Shown here piece after piece: positions 35,563 through 44,037 of a stretch of 51,407 nt of DNA. Location: contig JAQZBN010000023.1 of NCBI GenBank assembly GCA_029238935.1, positions 1-51,407 on the forward strand. Reading direction: 5' to 3'. The stretch is from Herbinix sp. Lineage in GTDB: Bacteria; Bacillota; Clostridia; Lachnospirales; Lachnospiraceae. Numbering within the stretch: the first letter of the stretch is position 1; each line of letters starts with the position of its first letter. The position numbers were made by a program, and so were the translations under genes. The notes beneath the pieces are model-generated. The model had not been told where the DNA came from and made no database searches. It was given only the letters and a program-made list of their open reading frames with translations.

Positions 35563-35641
35563 TTAAGTATTGAATATTGGTGGTAACAAAAACGAGGTTT
35601 CGATTGCATAGATGAAAAGCTTCAATTCCTTTAACTGCTCA

Positions 35642-36613
35642 TTACTCGTTCTTTCCTTTTATAATACTATAGGCTGCGCTGAATGAACCAAATAGGATAC
35701 CGACAATTGGGAATACAATCCAAGCGATATGCCAGAGACCATATACAAAACCACAAAACAAAAATATTATCGTAGCCAATGGCCATACAATAGATGCAAC
35801 AGCTGCAATTACTTTATCTTCCTCTTTCATCTTTGTTGCATGTTCCTCTATATTTAACAGATGGCTATAGCTTTCCCGGATGCAGCCATAATAGATAAAT
35901 AAGAAAACTGCGATTGCAACCATAAATAGCAAAATAACGATACCATAGACTGTGGACTGATCGTTGTATGCATTCATAACAATTAATGCAATAGGGGACA
36001 AAATACAAAGACCAATTCCTAATACTAGAGTTAAGACAAAGGTTGGTGTAAACTCTTCATAATTTAATTTTAAATAATCTTTTACACTTGCTGGTAAATT
36101 AACTCCTTTTTCCATGTATTGATACTTCTCAAAATTGAGACCTGAATAGATAAACAAACCTACCGCAATAGCTACTAATACAAAGAGAGGGATTAAACCA
36201 AGAGCACTTTTCATATTATGGGACATTCCATTCCCTATGAAATTGTCATCAGTAAGTCCATTCAGTAATATAAGGGCAGCAGGTGAAAGTATGCATAGAA
36301 AAACTCCGATGCCTACAAATAATCCAAGCGATTTCTTTGCTCTCAGATATTTCTCTGTTTCTAATTGTGTAACCATAGGAACCAAAGACTTATCGTTATT
36401 AATCTCTATACCAAGTTCACTAATTAATTCATCAATATTACCAAACTCGGATATAACAATACCAATTGCTTCATTTTCTGATTTTCCTTGAGCCTTTAGG
36501 GCATTATATTTATCTTCCATTGTAGATAAAATATTATTCTTTAATTCTGACATTTGTGCATTCTTTGGTAATGCTGCAAACATATTATCCAAATAGTTTT
36601 TAATAGTATTCAT
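35642..36613 (-). CDS. Permease-prefix-domain membrane protein under PadR control
   Basis: 323 residues. The N-terminal 80 match the 'permease prefix domain' pattern seen in DUF1700/DUF1129-like proteins: helices LDNMFAALPKNAQMSELKNN and SENEAIGIVISEFGNIDELI, the latter an HAAS-type motif. Six membrane helices follow in three pairs (about 95-320). The gene overlaps the PadR gene upstream by 4 bp, the usual pairing for membrane-stress or lipid sensor modules in Firmicutes. No enzymatic motif; function unknown, perhaps interaction with the PadR protein or envelope sensing. Confidence 0.8.
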   Translation of the reverse strand: MNTIKNYLDNMFAALPKNAQMSELKNNILSTMEDKYNALKAQGKSENEAIGIVISEFGNIDELISELGIEINNDKSLVPMVTQLETEKYLRAKKSLGLFVGIGVFLCILSPAALILLNGLTDDNFIGNGMSHNMKSALGLIPLFVLVAIAVGLFIYSGLNFEKYQYMEKGVNLPASVKDYLKLNYEEFTPTFVLTLVLGIGLCILSPIALIVMNAYNDQSTVYGIVILLFMVAIAVFLFIYYGCIRESYSHLLNIEEHATKMKEEDKVIAAVASIVWPLATIIFLFCGFVYGLWHIAWIVFPIVGILFGSFSAAYSIIKGKNE

Positions 36614-36945
36614 GGTTCCAGTCTCTCCTTAATAAATCGATTAATAACATCTTTTGTAATATTCCATTCTTCACATTTTTCTGCGTAGTACTCTTTTCCT
36701 TTTGGAGTAATTCTATAATAAGTACGCCTCTTTCCGAAGGTTTCATCTCCGTAATAAGCCTCTATATAACCGTTGCTCTCCAATCTGCTGAAAGCGGAAT
36801 AAAGAGTCGTTTCCTTCATGATGTAATTTCCATCGGATTGCTCTTTGATGTTCTTGGAAATCTCATACCCATAGGAATCTCCGTCCAGGAGTAGGCACAA
36901 GATAATCGTATCATTATAACCTCGGATTACATCGCTGCTGATCAA
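36610..36945 (-). CDS. PadR-family transcriptional regulator
   Basis: 111 residues, short PadR class. The winged helix covers about 10-80 (ILCLLLDGDSYGYEISKNIK, KETTLYSAFSRLESNGYIEA, GKRRTYYRITPKGKEYY), with a C-terminal dimer helix. It represses its own two-gene operon in typical cases; here a 14-bp inverted repeat covers the operon promoter at 37006-37045. The start lies after GGAGGG. The inducer is unknown. Confidence 0.92.
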   Translation of the reverse strand: MISSDVIRGYNDTIILCLLLDGDSYGYEISKNIKEQSDGNYIMKETTLYSAFSRLESNGYIEAYYGDETFGKRRTYYRITPKGKEYYAEKCEEWNITKDVINRFIKERLEP

Positions 36946-37005
36946 TTGTGTCCCTCCGTTTCATTTGAAATTAGGGTTGCGCAAGCCCTATCAATATTAC
37001 TTCAT

Positions 37006-37050
37006 CTGTCGTAGTAATTGGAGTATATCATAATTACTACGACAGGTAAA
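37006..37050 (-). promoter_or_regulatory. Promoter and inverted-repeat operator of the PadR operon
   Basis: CTGTCGTAGTAATT (37006-37019) and its exact complement (37032-37045) form a 14-bp inverted repeat with a 12-nt spacer. On the minus strand TTTACC (37045-37050) and TATACT (37022-37027), 17 nt apart, lie on and within it, so a bound repressor would block polymerase. Autoregulation by PadR is inferred. Confidence 0.7.
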
Positions 37051-37297
37051 GTACTTTTGAAAAAATTTCGAATGAAGGAGAAGATAGATATAAAATTAAT
37101 CAGAACAGGTATATTGGTTATGATGATAGGGAGTGACAAAAATAGTTGACGTGAAAAAAATGGGTATGTAGGCGATGAAAGCAAGATACAATTGTATGGA
37201 TACGAAATTCATTTTACGTGTAATTTTGACTTGAAATATATGGGAAAACCTTATACAATGTATCTTGGCAAAGAATAATCTTGAGGGGGATATTCGG

Positions 37298-37819
37298 GTG
37301 GAAGATATTATTATTGAAGAAACCAATTATAAAACTTTTATATTGCTGTTAGCGAATGTATTCATATTGATAGCAGCGGTATCTATGTGGGTGTATGGTT
37401 CGATACATAGTAGGGTGCAATATTGGCTCCCAGGATTTATTGCGTCCTTGATCTTTTTTCTGGGGTTTATTTATAATATCATCAAGGCGCACAAAGTGAA
37501 GCCATTACTGACGATTACTATGGACGGAATTATTGATAATTCAACTCCAGGTGCTTTTGGATTTATCTCTTATGATGATATAAAAGAGTTTCGTATCATT
37601 GAGTTATATGGAAAGAAATTAATCGGAGTTATACCGAGGAATATGAAAGAGTTTATCGCAAAGCTGTCATCCGTGAAGCGTAGGATAGCCAAAAGAAATC
37701 TATATATGAACATTCCACCAGTGACCATTAATGTGGAACTAGCGAAGGATATGGTGCTAGAAGACATTTACACTTTGTTAATAAAGAGACTTGCAGATTA
37801 CAGCAGTTTGTATGAGTAA
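37298..37819 (+). CDS. STM3941-like membrane protein of unknown function
   Basis: 173 residues from the GTG at 37298, 8 nt after GAGGGGG; an upstream TTG (37265) lacks a ribosome site. Two membrane helices at about 11-30 and 43-65 (TFILLLANVFILIAAVSMWV, WLPGFIASLIFFLGF) are followed by a cytoplasmic PH-like beta domain (LLTITMDGIIDNS, YDDIKEFRIIELYGKKLIGV). This resembles the STM3941 family, whose role is unknown. Stands alone between the PadR operator and rpsF. Confidence 0.7.
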   Translation: MEDIIIEETNYKTFILLLANVFILIAAVSMWVYGSIHSRVQYWLPGFIASLIFFLGFIYNIIKAHKVKPLLTITMDGIIDNSTPGAFGFISYDDIKEFRIIELYGKKLIGVIPRNMKEFIAKLSSVKRRIAKRNLYMNIPPVTINVELAKDMVLEDIYTLLIKRLADYSSLYE

Positions 37820-38010
37820 AGTAGGAATAAAATCATTTGCATCGGCAATAATACGCAGGTGATATTAGTACAAATAGAAAATTATTCAATTTATTTTGTA
37901 GATTATCACGGTATTTTTATAGGAAGAGTAATTTTAGTGAAAAATAGGTTGTTTTATTTACAAAGCTGTGATATCATATCTAATTGTGATATGTTATACT
38001 AAATTTCCTT

Positions 38011-38064
38011 GCTCTTTACATGCTATTTGATAACTTCGTCGGTCAAGTTGTATGAGAAAAGGGC
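38011..38064 (+). promoter_or_regulatory. Structured leader of rpsF-ssb-rpsR, possible S6:S18 autoregulation site
   Basis: GCTCTTT (38011-38017) pairs with AAAGGGC (38058-38064), enclosing AACTT/AAGTT with loop CGTCGGTC. In many bacteria the S6-S18 complex binds a hairpin in this leader and represses the operon. The position fits; I cannot confirm the conserved CCG element. Confidence 0.4.
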
Positions 38065-38093
38065 CAGAGACCAAAAGGAGGTGCTAAACAACT

Positions 38094-38381
38094 ATGAATC
38101 AATATGAATTAGCCTTAGTTGTAAATGCAAAAATTGAGGATGAAGCCAGATTAGCAGCATTAGAATCCGTAAAGGAACTTGTTACCAGATTCGGTGGAGC
38201 AATAACTAATGTTGACGATTGGGGTAAGAAAAGATTAGCTTACGAAGTTCAGAAAATGAAAGAAGGCTATTACTATTTCATCCAATTCGATGCTGCTTCA
38301 ACAGTTCCAAACGAAATCGAACAAAGAATTCGTATTATGGAAAATGTGATCAGATATCTGTGCATTAGACGGGACGTGTAA
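38094..38381 (+). CDS. rpsF: Ribosomal protein S6
   Basis: 95 residues, full length. The S6 fold is clear: NQYELALVVNAKIEDEARLA at the start, VDDWGKKRLAYEVQKMKEGYYYFIQFD in the centre and IRIMENVIRYLCIRRDV at the end. It binds the 30S platform with S18, encoded two genes later. AAGGAGGTG precedes the ATG. First gene of the conserved rpsF-ssb-rpsR operon. Confidence 0.98.
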   Translation: MNQYELALVVNAKIEDEARLAALESVKELVTRFGGAITNVDDWGKKRLAYEVQKMKEGYYYFIQFDAASTVPNEIEQRIRIMENVIRYLCIRRDV

Positions 38382-38425
38382 TATTAGTTCTCCCATAAGG
38401 CGTAAAATAAAGGGAGGTATTCGAT

Positions 38426-38878
38426 ATGAATAAAGTTATATTAATCGGCCGTTTGACAAGAGATCCTGAGGTAAGATATTCCCAGGGTGAGAATTCCACA
38501 GCAATTGCCAGATTTACTTTAGCGGTAGACAGAAGATTCCGCAGAGCCGGCGAGACACAGGAAGCGGATTTTATCGGCTGCGTTGCCTTTGGTAAGCAAG
38601 CTGAATTCGTGGAAAAGTATTTTAAGCAGGGCATGAAGATGGTTGCTGTTGGTAGAATTCAGACAGGTAGTTATACAAATAAAGATGGACAAAAAGTCTA
38701 CACTACCGATGTGGTAGCGGAAGAAATAGAATTTGCTGAAAGCAAGGGAAGTCAAGGAGATTCCGGATTCCAAAATAATGGTTTCCATAGAGAGTCCAGA
38801 CCGGAACCGAGTGCAGCAATGGGAGACGGTTTTATGAACATCCCAGACGGTATTGACGAAGAATTACCATTCAACTAG
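38426..38878 (+). CDS. ssb: Single-stranded DNA-binding protein
   Basis: 150 residues. The OB fold covers 1-108 (NKVILIGRLTRDPEVRYSQG, FIGCVAFGKQAEFVEKYFKQGM, VYTTDVVAEEIEFAESK), then a flexible glycine- and polar-rich tail and the acidic tip DEELPFN that recruits replication and repair partners. Start after AAGGGAGG. Between rpsF and rpsR as in most Firmicutes, so this is the replicative SSB. Confidence 0.97.
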   Translation: MNKVILIGRLTRDPEVRYSQGENSTAIARFTLAVDRRFRRAGETQEADFIGCVAFGKQAEFVEKYFKQGMKMVAVGRIQTGSYTNKDGQKVYTTDVVAEEIEFAESKGSQGDSGFQNNGFHRESRPEPSAAMGDGFMNIPDGIDEELPFN

Positions 38879-38921
38879 ATTTTAATTTTTGATATAAAAA
38901 TTCGGATAAGGAGGTCATGAC

Positions 38922-39194
38922 ATGCCATTCAATAGAAATAATGATAAAGGCGATTCTCCGATGAAGAGAAGAACTTTAGGTCGCAGAAGAAAGAAGGTTT
39001 GTGTTTTCTGTGCTGACAAGAATCATACAGGTATTGATTATAAAGATGTTAATAAGTTAAAGAGATATGTATCAGAGAGAGGTAAGATTCTTCCTAGAAG
39101 AATTACCGGCAACTGTGCAAAACATCAGAGAGCATTAACTGTAGCGGTTAAGAGAGCAAGACACATTGCTTTAATGCCTTACACAGTAGATTAA
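38922..39194 (+). CDS. rpsR: Ribosomal protein S18
   Basis: 90 residues. [13 protein letters not shown] carries the Cys pair of the C+ form of S18, followed by [20 protein letters not shown] and [20 protein letters not shown], with the other zinc-type Cys/His. It forms the platform pair with S6. AAGGAGG precedes the ATG. The last 35 bp of the gene are repeated 21 nt downstream. Confidence 0.97.
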   Translation: MPFNRNNDKGDSPMKRRTLGRRRKKVCVFCADKNHTGIDYKDVNKLKRYVSERGKILPRRITGNCAKHQRALTVAVKRARHIALMPYTVD

Positions 39195-39250
39195 TTCTAT
39201 GAACAATGTGTCTTCGACACATCGCTTTAATGCCTTACACAGTAGATTAA
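39160..39250 (+). repeat. Duplicated 3' end of rpsR with inverted copy between
   Basis: The 35 bp ending in the rpsR stop (39160-39194) recur at 39216-39250 with one mismatch. Between them CAATGTGTC is the inverted complement of the first bases, giving an ATGTGTC-TTC-GACACAT hairpin. The pattern suggests template switching during replication. The duplicate is not translated as part of rpsR. Confidence 0.8.
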
Positions 39251-39264
39251 ATAAAAATTATTTT

Positions 39265-39302
39265 AAACCGTTACATGACTAAGTTGTGTAGCGGTTTTTT
39301 GT
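39265..39302 (+). terminator. Terminator of the rpsF-ssb-rpsR operon
   Basis: AAACCGTTACA pairs with TGTAGCGGTTT (one G-T pair) and a T run follows. Confidence 0.85.
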
Positions 39303-39421
39303 TAACAAATTTTAGACATATGGTTATTTTCATCCGTATGAACTGAATATATATATATAATAATTTTTGATATGGATGAGAATATTTTCTCTATATCGAA
39401 ACCTTTGGAAAGTTGGTTAAG

Positions 39422-40366
39422 ATGAAACATAGAAGGATTATTGTAGATATAGCAGTAATTATAGTAGCTTTTTTCGTCTTTGTTATATGGTATGAAAATT
39501 GTATAAAGGATACGGTACCAACATCTTCTTTTTCACAAGTTAGCAGTTATGATGTTTACTTAATTACACCCGATGAGAGCTATCAGTTTTGGCAGTATAT
39601 GAACCAAGGTGCAGCAGATATGGCAGAACTCATGGGAGTAAGATACTTCTGGAGGGTTCCTGAGGATAGAACTGCTAGAAAGCAAATCGAAGTCATCAAT
39701 GAGGTGGTAAACGATGGAGCGGATGCGCTATTAGTTGCGGCAGACGATCCGAAGCTGATCTCAAACGCTATAGAAGATGCAAAAGCAAGAGGAGTAGAAA
39801 TAGTCTATGTTGATGCACCTGCGAATGAAGAAGCAAAAACAACTTTAGCAACTGAAAATTATGATGCTGGATATATCGCAGGGGAAAAAATGTTATCCTA
39901 TCTGGATCAATTAGGGATGGATAGTGGATCAATAGGGATTATCAGTATAGAGGATAAATCAACCGCGCTGCAGCGGGAAGATGGTTTTCGTGATGCACTA
40001 GCCGCAAAGCTTCGTTATATTCCATTACCAACCGTATATACCAATGGCGAATCGGCGGAAGCACAGCAGGCAGCAGAAAACTTGATTAATCAAAATAGTG
40101 ATTTGGTAGGGTTATTTGCTACGAATGAAGGTACCACTCAGGGGATCGGTAATGCAATTCAAGCAAATAATAATAAGTTCGTTGGGATTGGCTTTGACCG
40201 ATCTGATGCAACTATGAGGTTATTAGACGGTGGAAGCTTAAAGGCTATCATAAATCAAAATCCATACACCATGGGCTATCTTGGAATGGCTGAGGCGGTG
40301 GCAGCAATGCTAGGTAAAGACACCGGACCAACCTATATAAACACCGGTTTTACGGTTCTGGAATGA
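39422..40366 (+). CDS. Membrane-anchored periplasmic-binding-type sugar sensor or receptor
   Basis: 314 residues from the ATG at 39422, 9 nt after GGAAAG; a TTG at 39413 sits on the ribosome site. Residues 5-27 are a single hydrophobic anchor (IIVDIAVIIVAFFVFVIWY) without a good lipobox. The rest is a type I periplasmic-binding fold of the RbsB/Peripla_BP_4 group (YDVYLITPDESYQFWQYMNQ, GADALLVAADDP, GVEIVYVDAP, LVGLFATNEGTTQGIGNAI). No transporter or sensor kinase gene is adjacent, so it is an orphan that may serve a distant ABC system or sensor kinase. Confidence 0.85.
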   Translation: MKHRRIIVDIAVIIVAFFVFVIWYENCIKDTVPTSSFSQVSSYDVYLITPDESYQFWQYMNQGAADMAELMGVRYFWRVPEDRTARKQIEVINEVVNDGADALLVAADDPKLISNAIEDAKARGVEIVYVDAPANEEAKTTLATENYDAGYIAGEKMLSYLDQLGMDSGSIGIISIEDKSTALQREDGFRDALAAKLRYIPLPTVYTNGESAEAQQAAENLINQNSDLVGLFATNEGTTQGIGNAIQANNNKFVGIGFDRSDATMRLLDGGSLKAIINQNPYTMGYLGMAEAVAAMLGKDTGPTYINTGFTVLE

Positions 40367-40437
40367 ATGCGTAGTAAGGATCTATCATACGGATATCCTA
40401 ATATAGTAAAATACATAATCCTAAATAGGAATGTAAG

Positions 40438-40474
40438 AAAAAAGTCGTTACATATAACAGGTAACGACTTTTTT
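40438..40474. terminator. Bidirectional terminator between convergent genes
   Basis: AAAAGTCGTTAC and GTAACGACTTTT with an A run before and a T run after, so it works on both strands for the sugar-binding gene and the GNAT gene. Confidence 0.85.
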
Positions 40475-40483
40475 GCGTTTTTC

Positions 40484-41374
40484 TTATTTTCTTTTCCAAA
40501 AGGTATAAGTGGCATATGGACGGAAACCAATATTATAGTAAAATTGCTGTGAAGAACCGACAAATGCCTGCTTTGCGCCTAAGATACCACAACGCTTAAT
40601 ACCTTCTAGAACAGCTGCTTTCCCTAAGCCAAGCATTCGATAATCCGGATCCGTAGCAACAGGCTCCACAAGTGCACGATCAGATGCAGGATCAAACCAC
40701 ATACCACAATAGGAAACAAAATCACCATTCGGTGCAACGACTGCAATTTTTAAGTCCAGGTTTACATTCGGCCGTTTCATCTCGCTCTCAAAATCCTTAT
40801 ATTTATCCTCATCGCAGGTAAATACACCTTCCCCATTTTTCTCGTGATTAAACCCTTTCCATAAGACCTGGCCATATTTATAGAGGTCATAATTATCATT
40901 CATGCTAGTGATATGATAGCCCTCAGGCAGATGATACGAAATTTTGTCCAAATGGATCGGGTAAATGGCATCACAATCTTTAGCTTGAGTTGCATAATAC
41001 CCATTCTTGGCGGCTATTTCCTGAAAGTAAGAATCTGTATCATCAATTAATACAGCAAAACTGCCATCCTTATCCAAATTCTTCTCGGAATATAAGAGCA
41101 TTTCTTCTTTTAAAAAGGTATATTCAGGATAAACGCAAATAAATGCACCGCCCAGACCGGTATCATAGGTTGCTAATGCTACGATTTCTTCTTTGTTCTC
41201 CCATATTCCAATCTTTCCGAGACCAGATTTATCAAGATATCCATGAGTAATCATCCAATCCCATCGGCCAAAGGGAAAGTTTACATTATTTAGCTTCAAT
41301 AAAAATTCTCTTACCTTATAGTAATCTTCTGTGATACCAGGTTCTTTACAATAATTTCTAAAGTTAATCGTCAT
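40484..41374 (-). CDS. Tandem-domain GNAT acetyltransferase
   Basis: 296 residues. The N-terminal half looks like a degenerate GNAT domain (GIWENKEEIVALATYDTGLG). The C-terminal half is a clear one: LKIAVVAPNGDFVSYCGMWFDP, then VEPVATDPDYRMLGLGKAAVLEGI (R/Q-xx-G-x-G/A acetyl-CoA loop, here YRMLGLGKAA) and FYYNIGFRPY. Start after GGGGGATT. Cytoplasmic acetylation of an amine is likely; substrate unknown. Confidence 0.8.
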   Translation of the reverse strand: MTINFRNYCKEPGITEDYYKVREFLLKLNNVNFPFGRWDWMITHGYLDKSGLGKIGIWENKEEIVALATYDTGLGGAFICVYPEYTFLKEEMLLYSEKNLDKDGSFAVLIDDTDSYFQEIAAKNGYYATQAKDCDAIYPIHLDKISYHLPEGYHITSMNDNYDLYKYGQVLWKGFNHEKNGEGVFTCDEDKYKDFESEMKRPNVNLDLKIAVVAPNGDFVSYCGMWFDPASDRALVEPVATDPDYRMLGLGKAAVLEGIKRCGILGAKQAFVGSSQQFYYNIGFRPYATYTFWKRK

Positions 41375-41565
41375 ATTAAATCCCCCATATATTTTTAGTT
41401 AATGTTAAATTGCAGAATGTTGTTTTTAAATTAATAATACTTTCTATTTTTCATCTCACACATTATAAAGTGGTTATAACGGTAATAGGAACTATGCTTC
41501 GCTGTTATTAACGAATATGAAGTAATTTAAATGCATAGTATTCTTATACTATTTGATGCGAATCC

Positions 41566-42597
41566 TTATTCATATAAATTAATCTGATCATAACACCCAT
41601 CTTTAATCAGCCTGAAATTCTTACCTTCATTTTCGACAAGCGGGACGTATTCCCGCTGTAAATAATGTTGTATGCCTTCTGTGAATTGCTCATTATATTT
41701 TGTCCCCAAAAAATAGCATGCACCATTTATATGTTCGAGCAAGAGACTGGTAGGTGAAACTGGGTTGTTAACATAGATATTTCGCACTTTATTTTCGAGG
41801 ATACACTTAACTATTTCAGCAGTATATTTTGAAGTCAATATCATTTCTCTTAAACTAATGTAAACACTTGGGTCGACTTTGTACATATTATATCGAATCC
41901 AGCATCCGAAAACATAAGTTTTTCCTTTTTCTAGTGCTTGAGCAAATTGTTTTATCTGATTAGGCCAAGGTCTTGGCGGATGAGTATATTCGGTAGTAAC
42001 ATAAGTAAGTTTACTGTTAATTATATAATTATCTGGCTTTTTAAATCCGCATTCAGGTAATTTGATTGATAAATACCGATAGTTTTCAATCCAAATATTA
42101 TATTCCTCAATCTCTTCAATAAATGGTATAAAACCACAGTTTATGTATGTCTTTATAGCTGAGTAATTATCACAACGGACACCTAAATGGGCTGTTTTAT
42201 AGTTTCTTCTTTTTAACTCCTGAAGTGCATTATAAACAACAAATCTTCCGTATCTATTCCCTTGGAATTTTGAATCAACACAAACATGAGTTACTTCACC
42301 CATATCTTCAATATCCCATTTCTCGCCACAAGACCAAGCAGAAGCTACTGCGACTGGATTACCTTCTCTGTTAATTAAGGCAAAAACTCTGTTTTCATCA
42401 TAATAATGATTGGCAGCCATAACATATCGAAACGTTCCAGGTAAAAATTCATATCCATCATAAGTTTGATCCATAACTAGTTCCCATAATTGGGCATTTT
42501 CCTCCGTGATATTTACAAAATGATAACCGTCAGGTAACGTGAAAGTCGGATTATTATCTAGCGAAATAACCATATTAAGATATTTCATATTCTTCAC
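41566..42597 (-). CDS. GNAT acetyltransferase with unknown C-terminal domain, behind an attenuator
   Basis: 343 residues. The GNAT domain covers about 20-180 (NPVAVASAWSCGEKWDIEDM, THVCVDSKFQGNRYGRFVVY, TAHLGVRCDNYSAIKTYINC). The C-terminal 160 residues (VTTEYTHPPRPWPNQIKQFA, KVDPSVYISLREMIL, RNIYVNNPVSPTSLLLEHIN) do not match a family I know. Start after AAGGAG. A leader ORF with an overlapping terminator precedes it, suggesting induced expression, possibly by a translation-affecting compound; then the acetylation target could be a drug. That is inference. Confidence 0.75.
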   Translation of the reverse strand: MKNMKYLNMVISLDNNPTFTLPDGYHFVNITEENAQLWELVMDQTYDGYEFLPGTFRYVMAANHYYDENRVFALINREGNPVAVASAWSCGEKWDIEDMGEVTHVCVDSKFQGNRYGRFVVYNALQELKRRNYKTAHLGVRCDNYSAIKTYINCGFIPFIEEIEEYNIWIENYRYLSIKLPECGFKKPDNYIINSKLTYVTTEYTHPPRPWPNQIKQFAQALEKGKTYVFGCWIRYNMYKVDPSVYISLREMILTSKYTAEIVKCILENKVRNIYVNNPVSPTSLLLEHINGACYFLGTKYNEQFTEGIQHYLQREYVPLVENEGKNFRLIKDGCYDQINLYE

Positions 42598-42628
42598 TCC
42601 TTCAAAACTAAAATCTTAATTTACTAAT

Positions 42629-42748
42629 TCAGCATACAAAAAAGTCATCGTTTGCTGACAAACAATGACTACATAAACACGATATTAAACCAAGCAGGAG
42701 TGCTTTATTAATATTCACTTTAGAAATGCATCCAAAGTAACCCTTCAT
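42629..42748 (-). CDS. Leader peptide before the GNAT gene (39 aa)
   Basis: ATG at 42748 lies 8 nt after AAGGGG; 39 codons run to TGA at 42629. It begins MKGYFGCISKVNINK and has a hydrophobic Cys-rich middle (ALLLGLISCLCSHCL). Its last codons lie within and just past the terminator hairpin, so a ribosome reading to the end would open the hairpin and allow the downstream GNAT gene to be transcribed. This is the arrangement of translational attenuators; function inferred. Confidence 0.55.
   Translation of the reverse strand: MKGYFGCISKVNINKALLLGLISCLCSHCLSANDDFFVC
42638..42670 (-). terminator. Attenuator terminator before the GNAT gene
   Basis: On the minus strand AGTCATTGTTTG pairs with CAAACGATGACT (one mismatch), 4-nt loop, followed by six T. 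It lies between a probable promoter (TATAAC near 42765) and the GNAT start, and overlaps the end of the leader ORF. Confidence 0.85.
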
Positions 42749-43138
42749 GCGAAAGACCCCTTAGTTATAGCATATTAATATCATACGAGGTGAAGTTAAT
42801 AAAATACACCTGGTAAAAGTATGAAAGAGATATGATATAGAGGAATATAACTTTCGTATTCAATAGTAGGTACATGATTATATAATAAATTTTGACAACA
42901 AAACAAGACCTAATTAAAGGTATAACTGTTTTATACAAAACTTAATTATCTAATCATTTCAGCACCTCTTTATTGTTTTATAAACCTATAGTAATATACA
43001 AATTATGGAATGTCAATTGAATTATAATTTCACTACATCCATATTAGTTTTATTTTAAGTAAGTATAGAATATAAGCAGTAACTTTATCTATGAAAATCA
43101 ATTTCAATATTTTAATTACTTATAGAGTTCCTATGTGA
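42749..43138. other. Intergenic region upstream of the GNAT leader
   Basis: Nearly 400 AT-rich bases. The part next to 42765-42800 must hold the leader promoter (candidates TATAAC or TATGAT on the minus strand, no good -35). Beyond that I see no gene or structure. Confidence 0.35.
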
Positions 43139-43801
43139 TTAGAGATATTTTTCACCTTCATTTCTTCCCCTAATTTCATGTGCGGGTATACCATAAGCCA
43201 ATTTATAATCACCAATGTCGTTTAAAACTACAGAACCTGCTCCAACAATCGTATGCATGCCAACTGTAATATGTTGTATAATGGATGCTCCTATACAGAT
43301 CGCAGAGAAAGAGCCGAGCTTAAAATATCCACCAATAGAGACTCCCGGAGCAATGCTGGAAAAATCACTCATAATAGCATCATGGTCTAAAGATGAATTT
43401 GTATTAAGAATACAAAATTTGCCGATTTTACAACAGGAATTAACGCAAACTCCACCCATGATTACTGTTCCTTCACCAATCTCTACATTGTTTGATATAA
43501 TTGCATTGGGGTGTATTGCTGTTATAAAGTGAAAGTCTGTAACAAGCTCGTTAATTTTGTTAGCTACTTTAAAACGATTATAGTTATCTCCGATCGCAAT
43601 GATTCCACCAATTAAATTATGTTCTTTGATTAATTCTGGTAAATCTTCTTCTTTTCCCAATACTTTATATTCAAGGGTCTCTTCCCCCTTTTGCCGAAAG
43701 GGGTCAATTAAACCTGAAATTTTATATTTGCCTTCTTTTTCAATAATGTCACATACTACTTTCGCATGACCGGATGAACCTATAATAATAATATTATCCA
43801 T
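43139..43801 (-). CDS. NeuD/PglD-family sugar O- or N-acetyltransferase
   Basis: 220 residues. The N-terminal PglD domain has the nucleotide-like loop IIIIGSSGHAKVVCDII (4-20) and DPFRQKG. From about 95 onward a left-handed beta-helix of hexapeptide repeats is visible (AIISNNVEIGEGTVIMGGV, NSCCKIGKFCILNTNSSLDH, VGMHTIVGAGSVVLNDIG). The conserved catalytic His is in LDHDAIMSDF. The family acetylates UDP-linked amino sugars or sialic acid-type sugars for glycans. Start after AAGGAGG. No glycan cluster is adjacent, so the acceptor cannot be named. Confidence 0.88.
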   Translation of the reverse strand: MDNIIIIGSSGHAKVVCDIIEKEGKYKISGLIDPFRQKGEETLEYKVLGKEEDLPELIKEHNLIGGIIAIGDNYNRFKVANKINELVTDFHFITAIHPNAIISNNVEIGEGTVIMGGVCVNSCCKIGKFCILNTNSSLDHDAIMSDFSSIAPGVSIGGYFKLGSFSAICIGASIIQHITVGMHTIVGAGSVVLNDIGDYKLAYGIPAHEIRGRNEGEKYL

Positions 43802-43970
43802 TTATTATCCTCCTTAAGTTAGTATATATATACAATATTATATAATGTGATAAATAGGCAAGAAAAAACTAGGGAAAGATAGTAGAACGATAACTTAATA
43901 TATTACAATAGTTTTAATGTCAGTTCAAGGGCTGGATCTATATTATTATGACTAGTAATTATTTCATCAG

Positions 43971-44006
43971 TCAAAGCCGCTACAAAGGGTAACGTGGCGG
44001 CTTTGA
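43971..44006. terminator. Hairpin behind the BceB-type permease gene
   Basis: TCAAAGCCGC (43971-43980) pairs with GCGGCTTTGA (43997-44006), extended by TAC/GTG. The T run is short on both strands; it probably ends the BceAB-type transcript from the minus strand. Confidence 0.55.
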
Positions 44007-44037
44007 TAGATACTCATCCAGAAGCTATATCAAGGAA

